64,000 nucleotides of DNA, taken from Paracoccus sp. S-4012 (GTDB lineage Bacteria > Pseudomonadota > Alphaproteobacteria > Rhodobacterales > Rhodobacteraceae). Position numbers and translations under genes: made by a program. Positions 7,597 through 18,568 of this stretch are shown one piece after another. How positions within the stretch are numbered: the first letter of the stretch is position 1; each line of letters begins with the position of its first letter. Under the pieces are notes generated by a model, which worked only from the letters and a program-made list of their open reading frames with translations, searched no databases and was not told where the DNA came from. The stretch covers positions 62,001 to 126,000 of the forward strand of contig NZ_WKKA01000006.1 of NCBI RefSeq assembly GCF_009674885.1, given 5' to 3'.

Positions 7597-9504
7597 ATGA
7601 GTCTCCCGCCCGCCTTCCTCGACGAGATCCGCGCCCGCGTGCCGCTGTCGCGCGTGATCGGCCGGCGCGTGGCGTGGGATCTGCGGCGCAGCAATCAGGC
7701 GCGGGGCGACTGGTGGGCGCCGTGCCCGTTCCACCACGAGAAGACTGCCTCCTTCCACGTCGATGATCAGAAGGGTTTCTACTACTGCTTCGGCTGCCTC
7801 GCGAAGGGCGATGCCATCGGCTTCCTGCGCGAGGCCGAGGGGATGGGCTTCATGGAGGCCGTGGCGGCGCTCGCCGCCGAGGCCGGCATGGCGTTGCCCG
7901 AGCGCACGCCGGAGGCGAAGGCGCAGACCGACAGACGCACGCAGCTGGTCGAGGTTATGGAGCAGGCGGTCCGCTGGTTCCGGTTGCAGCTGCAGACCGC
8001 GGCGGCGGGGGCGGCGCGGGATTATCTCGCCGGGCGCGGGCTGGACAGCGCCACGCTCGACCGCTTCGAGATCGGGTTTGCGCCCGACAATCGCCGGGCG
8101 CTGGCCGAGGCGATGGCGCAGAAGGGGATCGCGGCGGAACTGCTCGACGCCGCCGGGCTGGTGATCCGCCCCGACGACGGCGGCAACCCTTATGACCGTT
8201 TCCGCGGCCGCATCATCTTCCCGATTCGCGACGCCCGCGGCCGCGCCATCGCCTTCGGGGGCCGCGCGATGGACCCCGGCGCGCGGGCCAAGTACCTCAA
8301 CTCGCCGGAAACCGCGCTCTTCGACAAGGGCCGCACGCTCTACAACCTCGGCCCGGCGCGGGTGGCTGTGGGCAAGGGCGCGCCCCTCGTCGTGGCCGAG
8401 GGCTACATGGACGTGATTGCGCTCGCCCGCGCCGGGTTCGAGGGCGCGGTGGCGCCGCTCGGGACTGCGATCACCGAGGAGCAGCTGCGGCTGATGTGGC
8501 GCGTGAGCCCCGAGCCGGTGGTGGCGCTCGACGGCGATGCGGCGGGGCTGCGCGCTGCGATGCGGCTGGTCGATCTGGCGCTGCCGCTGACCGGGCCAGG
8601 GCAGGCGCTGCGATTCGCGCTCATGCCGCCGGGACAGGACCCGGACGACCTGATCCGGGGGCAGGGCAGGGCGGCGATGCAGGCGGTGCTGGACGGCGCC
8701 CGGCCGCTGGTCGACCTGCTCTGGCAGCGCGAGACCGAGGGGCGGCAGTTCGACAGCCCCGAGCGGCGCGCGGCCCTCGACCATGCGCTGCGCGCCGCGA
8801 TCGCGCGCATCCCCGACCCCGCGACCCGCGCCCATACCGAGGCCGAGATCCGCGCCCGCCGCGCCGCCCTGTTCCGTCCCGAGGCCCCCGCGCGCCCCAG
8901 CGGCCCCGGCCCGCGCCGGTTCGGCAAACCCGGCCCCGAGGCCCCGCGCGCCCAGACCCGCGCCTCGCGCCTCGCCGCCGGGGACGAGGGCGAGCGGCTG
9001 CTCGAAGCCGCGGTCCTCGCCGCCTGCGCCCGCCACCCGGAGATCGTCGCCGCCCTCGAATCGCGCCTCGAACGCCTCGTCCCCGCCGATCCCGGTCGCG
9101 CGGCGCTGCTCCATGACCTGCTGGCGGGCAGCCGCAGCGAGGCCGGCGCGGCGGCCCTTGATGCGCTGCTCGCCGATCCCCATCTCCGCCTTGTCCCGCC
9201 CAGCCAGCAGGATGATCCCGACCATGCCGCGCGGATCGTCGAGAACGCGCTCGACCGGATCGAGGCACGCCGCGCCTCGCGGGTCGAGCGTCATCGGCTG
9301 GAGGACGAGATCGTGGCCGGCGCCGCGGATGAGGGGCTGACCTGGCGCGCGGCGCAGCTGACCCGGGTGCGCGAGGCCGCCGACCGGCCCAACCTCGGCG
9401 AAGCCGGCGATCTGGGCGAGGACCCGGAGGCGCTGGTCGCCGGGATCGACGCGCTGCTCGAAGCGGTGCAGTCCGGCAGCCTCGGCCGCCGCGGGCGGCG
9501 CTGA
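7597..9504 (+). CDS. dnaG: DNA primase
   Basis: 635 residues. Makes RNA primers for the replication fork with DnaB helicase. The N-terminal CHC2 zinc finger uses C43, H46, C64 and C67. The primase core follows with YDRFRGRIIFPI, then the Toprim acidic motifs VAEGYMDVIAL and ALDGDAAG. The C-terminal region (about 420-635) is Pro/Arg-rich linker followed by the helicase-interaction helical domain, ending LLEAVQSGSLGRRGRR. The ATG giving MSLPPAFLDEIRARVPL matches the family start; an in-frame ATG 18 codons earlier would overlap the tetR stop. dnaG followed by rpoD is the classical macromolecular synthesis order, here without rpsU. Confidence 0.95.
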   Translation: MSLPPAFLDEIRARVPLSRVIGRRVAWDLRRSNQARGDWWAPCPFHHEKTASFHVDDQKGFYYCFGCLAKGDAIGFLREAEGMGFMEAVAALAAEAGMALPERTPEAKAQTDRRTQLVEVMEQAVRWFRLQLQTAAAGAARDYLAGRGLDSATLDRFEIGFAPDNRRALAEAMAQKGIAAELLDAAGLVIRPDDGGNPYDRFRGRIIFPIRDARGRAIAFGGRAMDPGARAKYLNSPETALFDKGRTLYNLGPARVAVGKGAPLVVAEGYMDVIALARAGFEGAVAPLGTAITEEQLRLMWRVSPEPVVALDGDAAGLRAAMRLVDLALPLTGPGQALRFALMPPGQDPDDLIRGQGRAAMQAVLDGARPLVDLLWQRETEGRQFDSPERRAALDHALRAAIARIPDPATRAHTEAEIRARRAALFRPEAPARPSGPGPRRFGKPGPEAPRAQTRASRLAAGDEGERLLEAAVLAACARHPEIVAALESRLERLVPADPGRAALLHDLLAGSRSEAGAAALDALLADPHLRLVPPSQQDDPDHAARIVENALDRIEARRASRVERHRLEDEIVAGAADEGLTWRAAQLTRVREAADRPNLGEAGDLGEDPEALVAGIDALLEAVQSGSLGRRGRR

Positions 9505-9512
9505 GCCGCGCC

Positions 9513-9678
9513 GAATCATCGCCCGGAAGGGCATCGAAAGCTTTGCGGCTCGTCGGGCGGACGGGTCGTGAAGCGATTTGAATCGGGGCTGTGAAGCCAG
9601 TAGACCGCCCGCTAGCCTTCGGTGATTCGCTCCGCGAATCGAATCGCCGCTGCCTCGCGAATCGCTTGCCCGCGAATC
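9513..9678. promoter_or_regulatory. GANTC-rich leader ahead of rpoD with GCGAATCG repeats and a hairpin
   Basis: Seven GANTC sites occur in 166 nt: 9513, 9580, 9624, 9636, 9641, 9659 and 9674. GCGAATCG is repeated at 9634-9641, 9657-9664 and 9672-9679, and 9624-9640 is a perfect hairpin (GATTCGC-TCC-GCGAATC). GANTC is the CcrM methylation site in alphaproteobacteria. Methylation-dependent control of rpoD is inference; the region surely contains the rpoD promoter or leader, but I cannot assign -35/-10 boxes. Confidence 0.6.
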
Positions 9679-9701
9679 GCCCCCTGTGAGGGAGAGCCTG
9701 C

Positions 9702-11662
<1,961 letters not shown>

Positions 11663-11663
<1 letters not shown>

Positions 11664-12082
11664 TGGAGACCGGCTGCTTTCTCTACCGCAGCACCGCCCG
11701 GCTGGGCAGCGACCGCGACCTCCGCGCCATTCTCGCGGAGGCGCGCGACCGCAACACGCGCCTCGACCTGACCGGCTACCTGCATTGCGAGGACGGCAGC
11801 TTCTATCAGTGGCTCGAAGGCCCGCCGGAGCCGCTGGCCGAGGTCGCCACGATGATCGAGCGCGACCGCCGCCATCAGGACATGCGCTACCTGCTGCGCG
11901 GGACGCAGGCCGTACGCCAGTTCAAGGACTGGCGCATGGGCTTCGGGGTGAGCGACCCCGGCACGCTCTTCGAGTGGATCGCCGAACGCGGGATCTCGCG
12001 GCTGGACGAGGCCCGTTTGGCGCGGTCTATCCTCGGTTTTCTGCTGAGCGAGCCAGTCCGCGGCAGGGCGGAGATCAGTTGA
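11663..12082 (+). CDS. BLUF-domain blue-light sensor
   Basis: 139 residues, essentially a single BLUF domain like the short BlrB-type proteins. BLUF domains bind FAD and sense blue light. Key residues are present: Y8 in YRS, N31, Q49 in FYQWLEG, plus LTGYL and the FKDWRMGF tryptophan. The remaining ~40 C-terminal residues are helical and have no output domain, so signalling is likely by protein contact. The ATG overlaps the rpoD stop (TGATG), so translation is probably coupled; a GTG three bases earlier is a less likely start. This placement behind the housekeeping sigma factor is unusual. Confidence 0.88.
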
Positions 12083-12205
12083 CCGCGCAACCGGGCGCCG
12101 ATTCACCGCATTTTAGGCATTTTCGGCGACATTGGCGCTTGCCTTCATAGCACAAAGCGGGAACAAATCGGCTCTGGTGAGGCGCCGGTGGGGGCGAGGC
12201 TTTCC

Positions 12206-13291
12206 ATGCGCTATCGGGCAACGGGGACGGGAACTTGGGTCTGGGATGCGGCGAAGCTCCTCGTCCTGACCCTTGCCGCGATCACGGCCGGGCTGGCGGT
12301 GTGGCAGCTGACGCAGGTGCTGCTGCTGCTGTTCGGCTCCGTGCTGATCGCGGTCCTGCTGCGCGGCGTGGCCGCCCCGCTGCGGCGCTTTCTGCCGATC
12401 GGCGAGGGCTGGTCCGTGATCCTTGCCGCCCTGCTGATCGCGGCGGCACTGATCGCCTTCCTCACACTGATCGGGGCGCAGTTCCTGACCCAGGCGCGCG
12501 CGCTGCTCGACACGCTCCCCGACCTGATCGCCGCGACCGAGAACCGCTTTGGCCTGAACGGCCTTGGCCGCTGGCTGGAGGATCTGCAGGTCCGCCTCTT
12601 CTCGGACGGCGGCATCGTCATCAACGTCGCCAGCTTCTCGACCAACATCTTCAGCCTCGGTGCGCAGCTGGTGGTGGTGGTGTCGGCCGCCATCTATCTC
12701 GCCATCAACCCGCGCCTCTACCTCGAGGGCTTCCTGCTGCTCGTGCCTCAGGAGCGGCAGGAGAAATGGCGCGACACGCTGGAAACGGTGGGCAACGCGC
12801 TCCGACTCTGGCTGCTGGGGCAACTCGCGGCGATGGCGCTGATCGGCACGGTGACGAGCCTCGGGCTGTGGCTCCTCGGCATCCCCTCGGCCCTGGCGCT
12901 CGGCGTCTTTGCCGGACTGTTCGAGTTCGTGCCCTATGTCGGGCCGGTGCTCAGCGCCATTCCGGCCATCATCGTGGGGCTGGGGCAGGGCGTGGACACC
13001 GCGCTCTGGGTGCTGCTGTTCTACGTGGTGATCCAGCAGGCGGAGGGCATCCTCATCACGCCGCTGATCCAGCAGCGCTCGGTCGACCTGCCCCCGGTCA
13101 TCACGATCTTCGCCATCATCGCCTTCGGGGCGCTGTTCGGCGCGCTCGGCGTGGTGCTGGCGACGCCGCTTGCCGTGGTCTGCCTGGTGCTGGTCAAGAA
13201 GCTCTGGGTTCGCGAGGTGCTGCAGGAGGACGTGGCGGTGCCGGGTGACGAAGAGGACGAAGCCGCGAAGAGGAAGGAGGCCGCGTCATGA
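12206..13291 (+). CDS. AI-2E family transporter / putative permease
   Basis: 361 residues from the ATG chosen because GGGGCGAGG ends 6 nt upstream; a GTG at 12188 would add six residues. Membrane protein of the PerM/YhhT family with about eight hydrophobic segments: a pair at the N-terminus, one near 70-95, and a C-terminal group from about 195 on containing the family signature FEFVPYVGPVLSAIPA. The charged linker between (residues 100-150) is the usual large extramembrane region. Substrate is unknown; relatives include the AI-2 exporter TqsA and Na+/H+ antiporters. The C-terminus is highly charged (DEEDEAAKRKEA). rmuC follows after 28 nt. Confidence 0.85.
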   Translation: MRYRATGTGTWVWDAAKLLVLTLAAITAGLAVWQLTQVLLLLFGSVLIAVLLRGVAAPLRRFLPIGEGWSVILAALLIAAALIAFLTLIGAQFLTQARALLDTLPDLIAATENRFGLNGLGRWLEDLQVRLFSDGGIVINVASFSTNIFSLGAQLVVVVSAAIYLAINPRLYLEGFLLLVPQERQEKWRDTLETVGNALRLWLLGQLAAMALIGTVTSLGLWLLGIPSALALGVFAGLFEFVPYVGPVLSAIPAIIVGLGQGVDTALWVLLFYVVIQQAEGILITPLIQQRSVDLPPVITIFAIIAFGALFGALGVVLATPLAVVCLVLVKKLWVREVLQEDVAVPGDEEDEAAKRKEAAS

Positions 13292-13319
13292 AGCCGGAAC
13301 GCGAAGGACGACGCACCGC

Positions 13320-14744
13320 ATGAACGAAGCTTTCACAACGATGCCGGTCCTGCTCGTCCTGACGGGCGCCGCCGCGGCGATCCTGACGCTGCTGTCGCTC
13401 TGGCGGCGGGCAGCCGCGGCGCGCGACGGGGCGCTCGCCGCGGCGCAGGCGGCCGAGGCGCGCTTCGCCGACAGCGCCGCCCGGCGCGAGGCCGAGACCA
13501 TGCGCGCCACCGCAGCCGAGACCCGCGCCGAAGCGCAGGCCGCGCGGCTCGAGGAACTCAGGGTCGAGGCCGAGGGCCTTACCGACGCGCTCAACGGCGC
13601 GCGGGCCGAGGCGGCGGAATCCGCGCGCCAGCTGGCCGAGGTTCGGATCGCCGCCGCTAAGGACCGGGAGGCGGCCGCGCGCGAGATCGAGACCCTGCGC
13701 GGGTTGCGCGAGGAGATGACGGCCCAGTTCAAGGCGCTCTCGACCGAGACCCTGCGCCTGCAGGCCGAGGATACCAAGCGCAGCCAGAACGAGACCCTCA
13801 CCTCGCTCCTGACCCCCTTCCGCGAGCAGGTCCACCGTTTCCAGACCGAGCTGCAGACCCGCGAGACCGAGGCCGGCAAGGAGCGCGAGCGGCTCGCTGC
13901 CCAGATCGAGTTCCTGCACAAGCGCAGCGAGGAGATTGGCCGCGAGGCCGTGGCGCTGACGCGCGCGCTGAAGGGCGAGAAGCAGGCCCAGGGAGCCTGG
14001 GGCGAGATGATCCTCCACCGGCTGCTCGAGGACAGCGGACTGGAAGAGGGTACCCACTATACCATCCACGAGAAGCGCCATGACGAGGCCGGACGCCGCT
14101 TCCACCCCGATGTAGTGGTGCGGATGCCGCGTGGCCGCCAGGTCGTGGTGGACAGCAAATGCTCGCTGATCGCCTATGAGGCCGCGGCCAATGCCGAGGA
14201 CGAGGCGGTCCGCGCGGCGGCGCTGGCCGACCATGTTCGCGCCGTCCGCGCGCATATCACGGCGCTCTCGGCCAAGGCCTATGACAGCCTCGATTCGCAG
14301 TCGCTCGACTATGTGGTGATGTTCATCCCGATCGAGGGCGCCTTCGCCGACGCGCTGCGGGCCGACCGCGACCTGCCCGGCTTTGCCATGTCCAGGCGCA
14401 TCGTTCTGTCTCCGCCGACCAACCTGATGCTGATGCTGCGCACGATCGAGCACATCTGGACGGTCGAGAAGCGCGAGAGCAACGCCGCTGAGATCGCTGC
14501 CCGCGCGGGGCGCCTCTACGACAAGGTCGCCGGCTTCGTCGCCTCGATGGAGGATGCCGGCCGCGCCATCGGCAAGGCGGCCGAGGCGCATGAGAAGGCG
14601 ATGGGCCAGCTGAGCCGCGGCTCCGGCAACGTGATCCGCCAGGTCGAGCAGCTGCGCGAACTCGGTGCCCGGGCGACCAAGCGGATCGAGCTCGACCACG
14701 ACCGCGCCGATGCCGAGCCCCGGCGTCTGACCGCCGAAGCCTGA
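13320..14744 (+). CDS. rmuC: DNA recombination protein RmuC
   Basis: 474 residues. RmuC-family proteins limit recombination at inverted repeats and resemble nucleases. One N-terminal membrane helix lies at about residues 9-27, followed by a long Ala/Glu/Arg coiled coil to about 200. The RmuC domain begins at LKGEKQAQGAWGEMILHRLL and includes FHPDVVVRMPRGRQVVVDSK, a PD-(D/E)xK-like core, and VVMFIPIEGAFADAL. The ATG chosen has AAGGACG upstream and gives the membrane anchor; the frame opens further upstream inside the transporter gene but that part is a shadow. Confidence 0.93.
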   Translation: MNEAFTTMPVLLVLTGAAAAILTLLSLWRRAAAARDGALAAAQAAEARFADSAARREAETMRATAAETRAEAQAARLEELRVEAEGLTDALNGARAEAAESARQLAEVRIAAAKDREAAAREIETLRGLREEMTAQFKALSTETLRLQAEDTKRSQNETLTSLLTPFREQVHRFQTELQTRETEAGKERERLAAQIEFLHKRSEEIGREAVALTRALKGEKQAQGAWGEMILHRLLEDSGLEEGTHYTIHEKRHDEAGRRFHPDVVVRMPRGRQVVVDSKCSLIAYEAAANAEDEAVRAAALADHVRAVRAHITALSAKAYDSLDSQSLDYVVMFIPIEGAFADALRADRDLPGFAMSRRIVLSPPTNLMLMLRTIEHIWTVEKRESNAAEIAARAGRLYDKVAGFVASMEDAGRAIGKAAEAHEKAMGQLSRGSGNVIRQVEQLRELGARATKRIELDHDRADAEPRRLTAEA

Positions 14745-14807
14745 TCCCGGCCCGAGGGAACGCCTGCGCCGCCGCGGCGTTCGGCCCCCACATCCGGAGG
14801 ATCGCGC

Positions 14808-15149
14808 ATGCATCTCAGCCCTCTCGCCCGCCGCACCCTGGTCGGCTACCTGAACCACCTGATCAACGGCGGCGGCCATCTGGTGAGCCGGGATGAACTC
14901 GCCGCCCTCGCCCGGGCCGACGGCAGCGGGGCCGCCCGCATCGCCGACGCCGCGGCCGAGGCTGGCCGCTGGTGCGCCCAGCACAGCCTGCCCAACATCG
15001 CGGTCGCGCTGATCGGCGCCGAGCACGAGGGGAGCGCGGTCATGCTGCCCGACGCCGAGGTGGTCGACGCGATGGGCGGCGAGGCAGCGGTACGGGCCGA
15101 GCAGGCACGCCTGCGCGACTTCGACTGGCAGGGCTGGCGCGACGCGTGA
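14808..15149 (+). CDS. Hypothetical protein
   Basis: 113 residues, preceded by a clear GGAGG site (CCGGAGGATCGCGC). I do not recognise the family. It is soluble and helical in the N-terminal 60 residues, with one cysteine (near 56) and a mixed middle segment NIAVALIGAEHEG that looks like a beta strand and turn, ending in an acidic/Trp-containing tail. Codon usage resembles its neighbours, so it looks genuine. It lies 63 nt after rmuC and is followed by decayed DNA. Confidence 0.6.
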   Translation: MHLSPLARRTLVGYLNHLINGGGHLVSRDELAALARADGSGAARIADAAAEAGRWCAQHSLPNIAVALIGAEHEGSAVMLPDAEVVDAMGGEAAVRAEQARLRDFDWQGWRDA

Positions 15150-15983
15150 TCCGGACGATCGAGGCCGGTACAGGCTGCACTGACGCCTTCGAGCGCCAAC
15201 GACGCCGTGCTCGACACGACGCCGGGCAACCATGGCGCCACTGGTTCACCGACGAGACGGCCCGCCTCGGCCGGATCTGACCGATACGGAAAAGTGGGGG
15301 ATCACCGGGTCCCCGAACGCTGCGACCTGTGACAACTGCTCCGCCGAGCCGCGCGGCGCGCCGTCCCGGATGCCTGTTTGGACGAGCACAACACGTCCGG
15401 CGGCAGCACCTGATCGGCAGCCGGACCCTCGCCAATACGGCGCCAGACTCTCGGAGCTGGGGGTCGAGGCCGTGCATGTGCCCTGCGAGGGCCGGCGGAC
15501 CGGCCCTGCAAGTTCTGATCGGCGGTCAAATTCTGTTCGTGCCGCCCGCGTCGGTTCAGGATCTGGCCGCGACGAACAAGGTCAAGGTTCTAGCCGTCAC
15601 CGAAGGCGAGGCGATTGCGACCATGCCGGATGTTCCCACCGTCGAGCAGGCTGGGGGCTATGGGCGATTTCATCGTCCATAGCTGGCAGTCCTCGGCGCG
15701 CCCGCCGGAACCTCCGAGCCGGTCGTCGTGCAGCCCACCGAGACGCTGCAGGCCGTGCAGGCGAACCCGCCACAGTCGAGCGTCTGACCCAGATGGGCGA
15801 TCGTGCCGCTTTTCGTCCCCCATCGCGAACAGACCGGCCGGGTACCGGAAGAACAGAAGGTGGCGCGGACGGCCCGCGCGATCAACCCGAGCGTCTGGAG
15901 AAGCACGCACTGGTGCGGATGGCTAAGCCGTTGGGCTAAGCTGTCCTCGGACGCGAGGAGCAGGTCATGATTATAGCAGTGTC
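15150..15983. other. Gene-poor, decayed stretch
   Basis: 834 nt without an intact gene. Frames here are short, shift repeatedly and have poorer codon bias than neighbours. The middle part (about 15360-15787) is the Bug-type pseudogene listed separately. 15150-15360 and 15788-15950 show nothing I can assign. The mak ribosome binding site (GGAGCAGG near 15957) lies at the right end. Confidence 0.7.
15360..15787 (+). pseudogene. Remnant of a Bug/TctC-family solute-binding protein
   Basis: Three frames in succession carry conserved Bug-family segments in the correct order. About 15439-15490 gives LSELGVEAVHVPCEG. About 15494-15664 gives GGPALQVLIGGQILFVP, then KVKVLAVTEGEAIATMPDVP and TVEQAG. 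Next come DFIVHSWQ (about 15660-15689) and VLGAPAGTSEPVV (from 15689), before a stop at 15787. Intact homologues (~320 residues) bind carboxylates for tripartite tricarboxylate transporters. At least three frameshifts and loss of the N-terminal half make it non-functional. No tctA/tctB genes are nearby. Confidence 0.7.
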
Positions 15984-16898
15984 ATGAATCACGCCGGTCT
16001 GCGGCTTGGCATCGACCTCGGCGGCACCAAGGTCGAGGCTGCCGTGGTGGCTGCGGACGGCTCGGTCGTCGCCCGCTCCAGAGGGCCGAACCCCGGCCAT
16101 TACGACGGCCTTCTGGGGACCGTCGCGGGGCTGGTCCACGCCGTGGAGGCAGAGGTCGGGCAGCGGCTCGAGCGGATCGGGGCAGGGGTTCCGGGCTCGG
16201 TGTCGCCGGTGGACGGGGCGATGCGCAACGCCAACAGCGTCTGGCTGAACGGGCGGCATCTGAGGGAGGATCTGGAGCGGACGCTCGGCCGGCCGGTCCG
16301 CTTGGCGAACGACGCCAACTGCATGGCCCTGTCCGAGGCCATCGACGGCGCCGGGGCGGATGCGCGGGTGGTCTTCGCGGTGATCCTCGGCACCGGCTGC
16401 GGCGGCGGGCTGGTCGTCGATCGCCGGCTCTGGGAGGGCCGCAACGGCGTCGCCGGCGAGTGGGGTCACACAGCCCTGCCCTGGATGCGCGAGGATGAGC
16501 TGCCGGGCACGCGCTGCTGGTGTGGGCGCGCAAACTGCATCGAGACCTATCTCTCCGGCTCGGGGCTGGAACGCGACTTCCGCGAGGCCACGGGGGAGGC
16601 CGTGAAAGCGGCCGAGATCATCGGCCGCGCGCGCGAGGGCGACCCGGATGCCGCTGCCGCGCTGTCGCGTCATCGGGACCGGCTGGCGCGGGCGCTGTCT
16701 GGGGTGGTGAACCTGCTCGACCCCGACGTCTTCGTCATCGCCGGGGGCCTCTCGAACGTGCCGGAGATCCTCGATGGCATGCAGGACGCGATGCGGCCTT
16801 ATGTCTTCTCGGACAGGCTGACGACGCCGGTGCGGCGGGCGGTGCATGGCGACTCGTCCGGGGTGAGGGGCGCGGCCTGGCTCTGGCCGCTGGACTGA
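15984..16898 (+). CDS. mak: Fructokinase, ROK family (Mak-like)
   Basis: 304 residues. Phosphorylates fructose, possibly other hexoses, with ATP. The whole length follows E. coli Mak closely. Visible are the phosphate-binding GIDLGGTK near residue 9, VPGSVSPVDGAMRNANSVWL, RLANDANCMALSEA with the catalytic Asp, and ILGTGCGGG. The ROK zinc site CWCGRANCIET follows, then VVNLLDPDVFVIAGGLSNV and the Mak-like ending HGDSSGVRGAAWLWP. GGAGCAGG precedes the ATG. ugd follows after 241 nt. Confidence 0.9.
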   Translation: MNHAGLRLGIDLGGTKVEAAVVAADGSVVARSRGPNPGHYDGLLGTVAGLVHAVEAEVGQRLERIGAGVPGSVSPVDGAMRNANSVWLNGRHLREDLERTLGRPVRLANDANCMALSEAIDGAGADARVVFAVILGTGCGGGLVVDRRLWEGRNGVAGEWGHTALPWMREDELPGTRCWCGRANCIETYLSGSGLERDFREATGEAVKAAEIIGRAREGDPDAAAALSRHRDRLARALSGVVNLLDPDVFVIAGGLSNVPEILDGMQDAMRPYVFSDRLTTPVRRAVHGDSSGVRGAAWLWPLD

Positions 16899-17139
16899 GC
16901 CCGCCCTCCGGCGAGGCGTGGAAGTTGGCGTCGGGTGTCGCGCCTCCGCCCGCGGACGGCCGCCTCGCCGTCCTGCGAATTGAGCTTCCGCCATCATTGC
17001 GAACTCGATACCCATGACGGGCGGGGTGAGGCCCCTGCCGCGCATTAGCGGCGGCCGGTGGTCTGACGGGGACTTGTCGAGCGGCTGGTTGTTTTTCGAT
17101 CAGGGCATTTGAACAGCGATTGAAGGAGCGTGCTGGACA

Positions 17140-18306
17140 ATGAAGATTGCTGTCGTCGGGCTTGGCTATGTGGGCCTTTCCCTTGCGGTCCTGCTGGCGC
17201 AGGCCGATGAAGTCGTGGCGCTCGACATCGATGCCTCGCGCGTGGATCAGGTGAACGCCGGGACCTCGCCGATCGAGGATGCCGATATCAGCCATTTCCT
17301 GGCCACCCGCCCGCTGAACCTCGCCGCCACCTCGGACGCCGGGCAGGCGCTGACCGGCGCGGAGTACGTCATCGTGGCGACGCCGACCAACTACGACCCG
17401 GACACCAACCGTTTCGATACCTCGACGGTCGAGAACGTGATCGCCACCGCCCGCCGCCATGCCCCGGACGCAACCATCGTCGTCAAGTCGACGATCCCCG
17501 TGGGCTTCACCGAGCAGATGCGGGCCGAGCACGATACCCGCCGCATCCTTTTCTCGCCCGAGTTCCTGCGCGAGGGGCGGGCGTTGCACGACAATCTGCA
17601 TCCCTCACGCATCGTCGTGGGCGACACCACTCCCGAGGCGCGCCGCTTCGCCGAACTGCTGGCGGCGAGGTCGCTGGACGGCGACGTGCCCGTGCTCTTC
17701 ACCGGCTCGACCGAGGCCGAGGCGATCAAGCTGTTTTCCAATACCTACCTCGCCATGCGGGTCGCCTTCTTCAACGAGCTCGACAGCTATGCGCTGAGCC
17801 GCGGGCTGGAAACGCGCCAGATCATCGACGGCGTGTGCCTCGATCCGCGGATCGCCGCGCATTACAACAATCCGAGCTTCGGCTATGGCGGCTACTGCCT
17901 GCCCAAGGACACGAGGCAGCTTCTGGCCAATTACGAGCAGGTTCCGCAGAACCTGATCGCGGCCGTGGTGGATTCGAACCGCACCCGCAAGGACGTGATC
18001 GCCGAGCAGGTCGTGGCAATGCGGCCCGCGACGGTCGGCGTCCACCGGCTGGTGATGAAGGCCGGTTCCGACAATTACCGCGACAGCTCGGTCCAGGGGA
18101 TCATGAAGCGGATCAAGGCCAAGGGTATTCCTGTCGTCGTCTACGAGCCGGTGTTGCAGGACGACCTGTTCTTCAACTCGCCGGTCATCCGCGACCTCGA
18201 CGAGTTCAAGGCCATGGCCGACCTCATCATCACCAACAGGCGCAGCCCGGAACTTGACGACGTGGCCGAGAAGGTCTTCACCCGCGATCTCTTCGGGCAG
18301 GACTGA
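17140..18306 (+). CDS. ugd: UDP-glucose 6-dehydrogenase
   Basis: 388 residues, the short single-chain form of Ugd. Oxidises UDP-glucose to UDP-glucuronate with two NAD+, feeding capsule or exopolysaccharide synthesis. The NAD-binding motif is GLGYVGLS at residues 7-14, [10 protein letters not shown] follows near 110, SPEFLREG near 135, and the catalytic cysteine C253 lies in [12 protein letters not shown]. An AAGGAG site is upstream of the ATG. Neighbours are mak, a sulfotransferase and a putative rhamnosyltransferase, so a surface glycan role fits. Confidence 0.95.
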   Translation: MKIAVVGLGYVGLSLAVLLAQADEVVALDIDASRVDQVNAGTSPIEDADISHFLATRPLNLAATSDAGQALTGAEYVIVATPTNYDPDTNRFDTSTVENVIATARRHAPDATIVVKSTIPVGFTEQMRAEHDTRRILFSPEFLREGRALHDNLHPSRIVVGDTTPEARRFAELLAARSLDGDVPVLFTGSTEAEAIKLFSNTYLAMRVAFFNELDSYALSRGLETRQIIDGVCLDPRIAAHYNNPSFGYGGYCLPKDTRQLLANYEQVPQNLIAAVVDSNRTRKDVIAEQVVAMRPATVGVHRLVMKAGSDNYRDSSVQGIMKRIKAKGIPVVVYEPVLQDDLFFNSPVIRDLDEFKAMADLIITNRRSPELDDVAEKVFTRDLFGQD

Positions 18307-18568
18307 CGGCAGCCAGCAGCCCGGTGTTCCGGTCCTTCTGATCGGGTCAGGGCCGGCCGCAGCAGCGGGCTGGTCGCAGAACGGGAGCAGGTGGGAGCCG
18401 GCAAGGCCCCGCCCGCAAAGCTCCAGTTGATCGGCGGTGCGCCGTCGCGCGGGGAGCGTCTGCAAGCAGGCGAGTGGACAAGCCGCGGACCTGCATGCTA
18501 CCTCCCCGCCGCGCCTCATGGGCGCGCGTGCGCCCGGCGCAGACGACAACCGCCAGACGAGACCGTCC

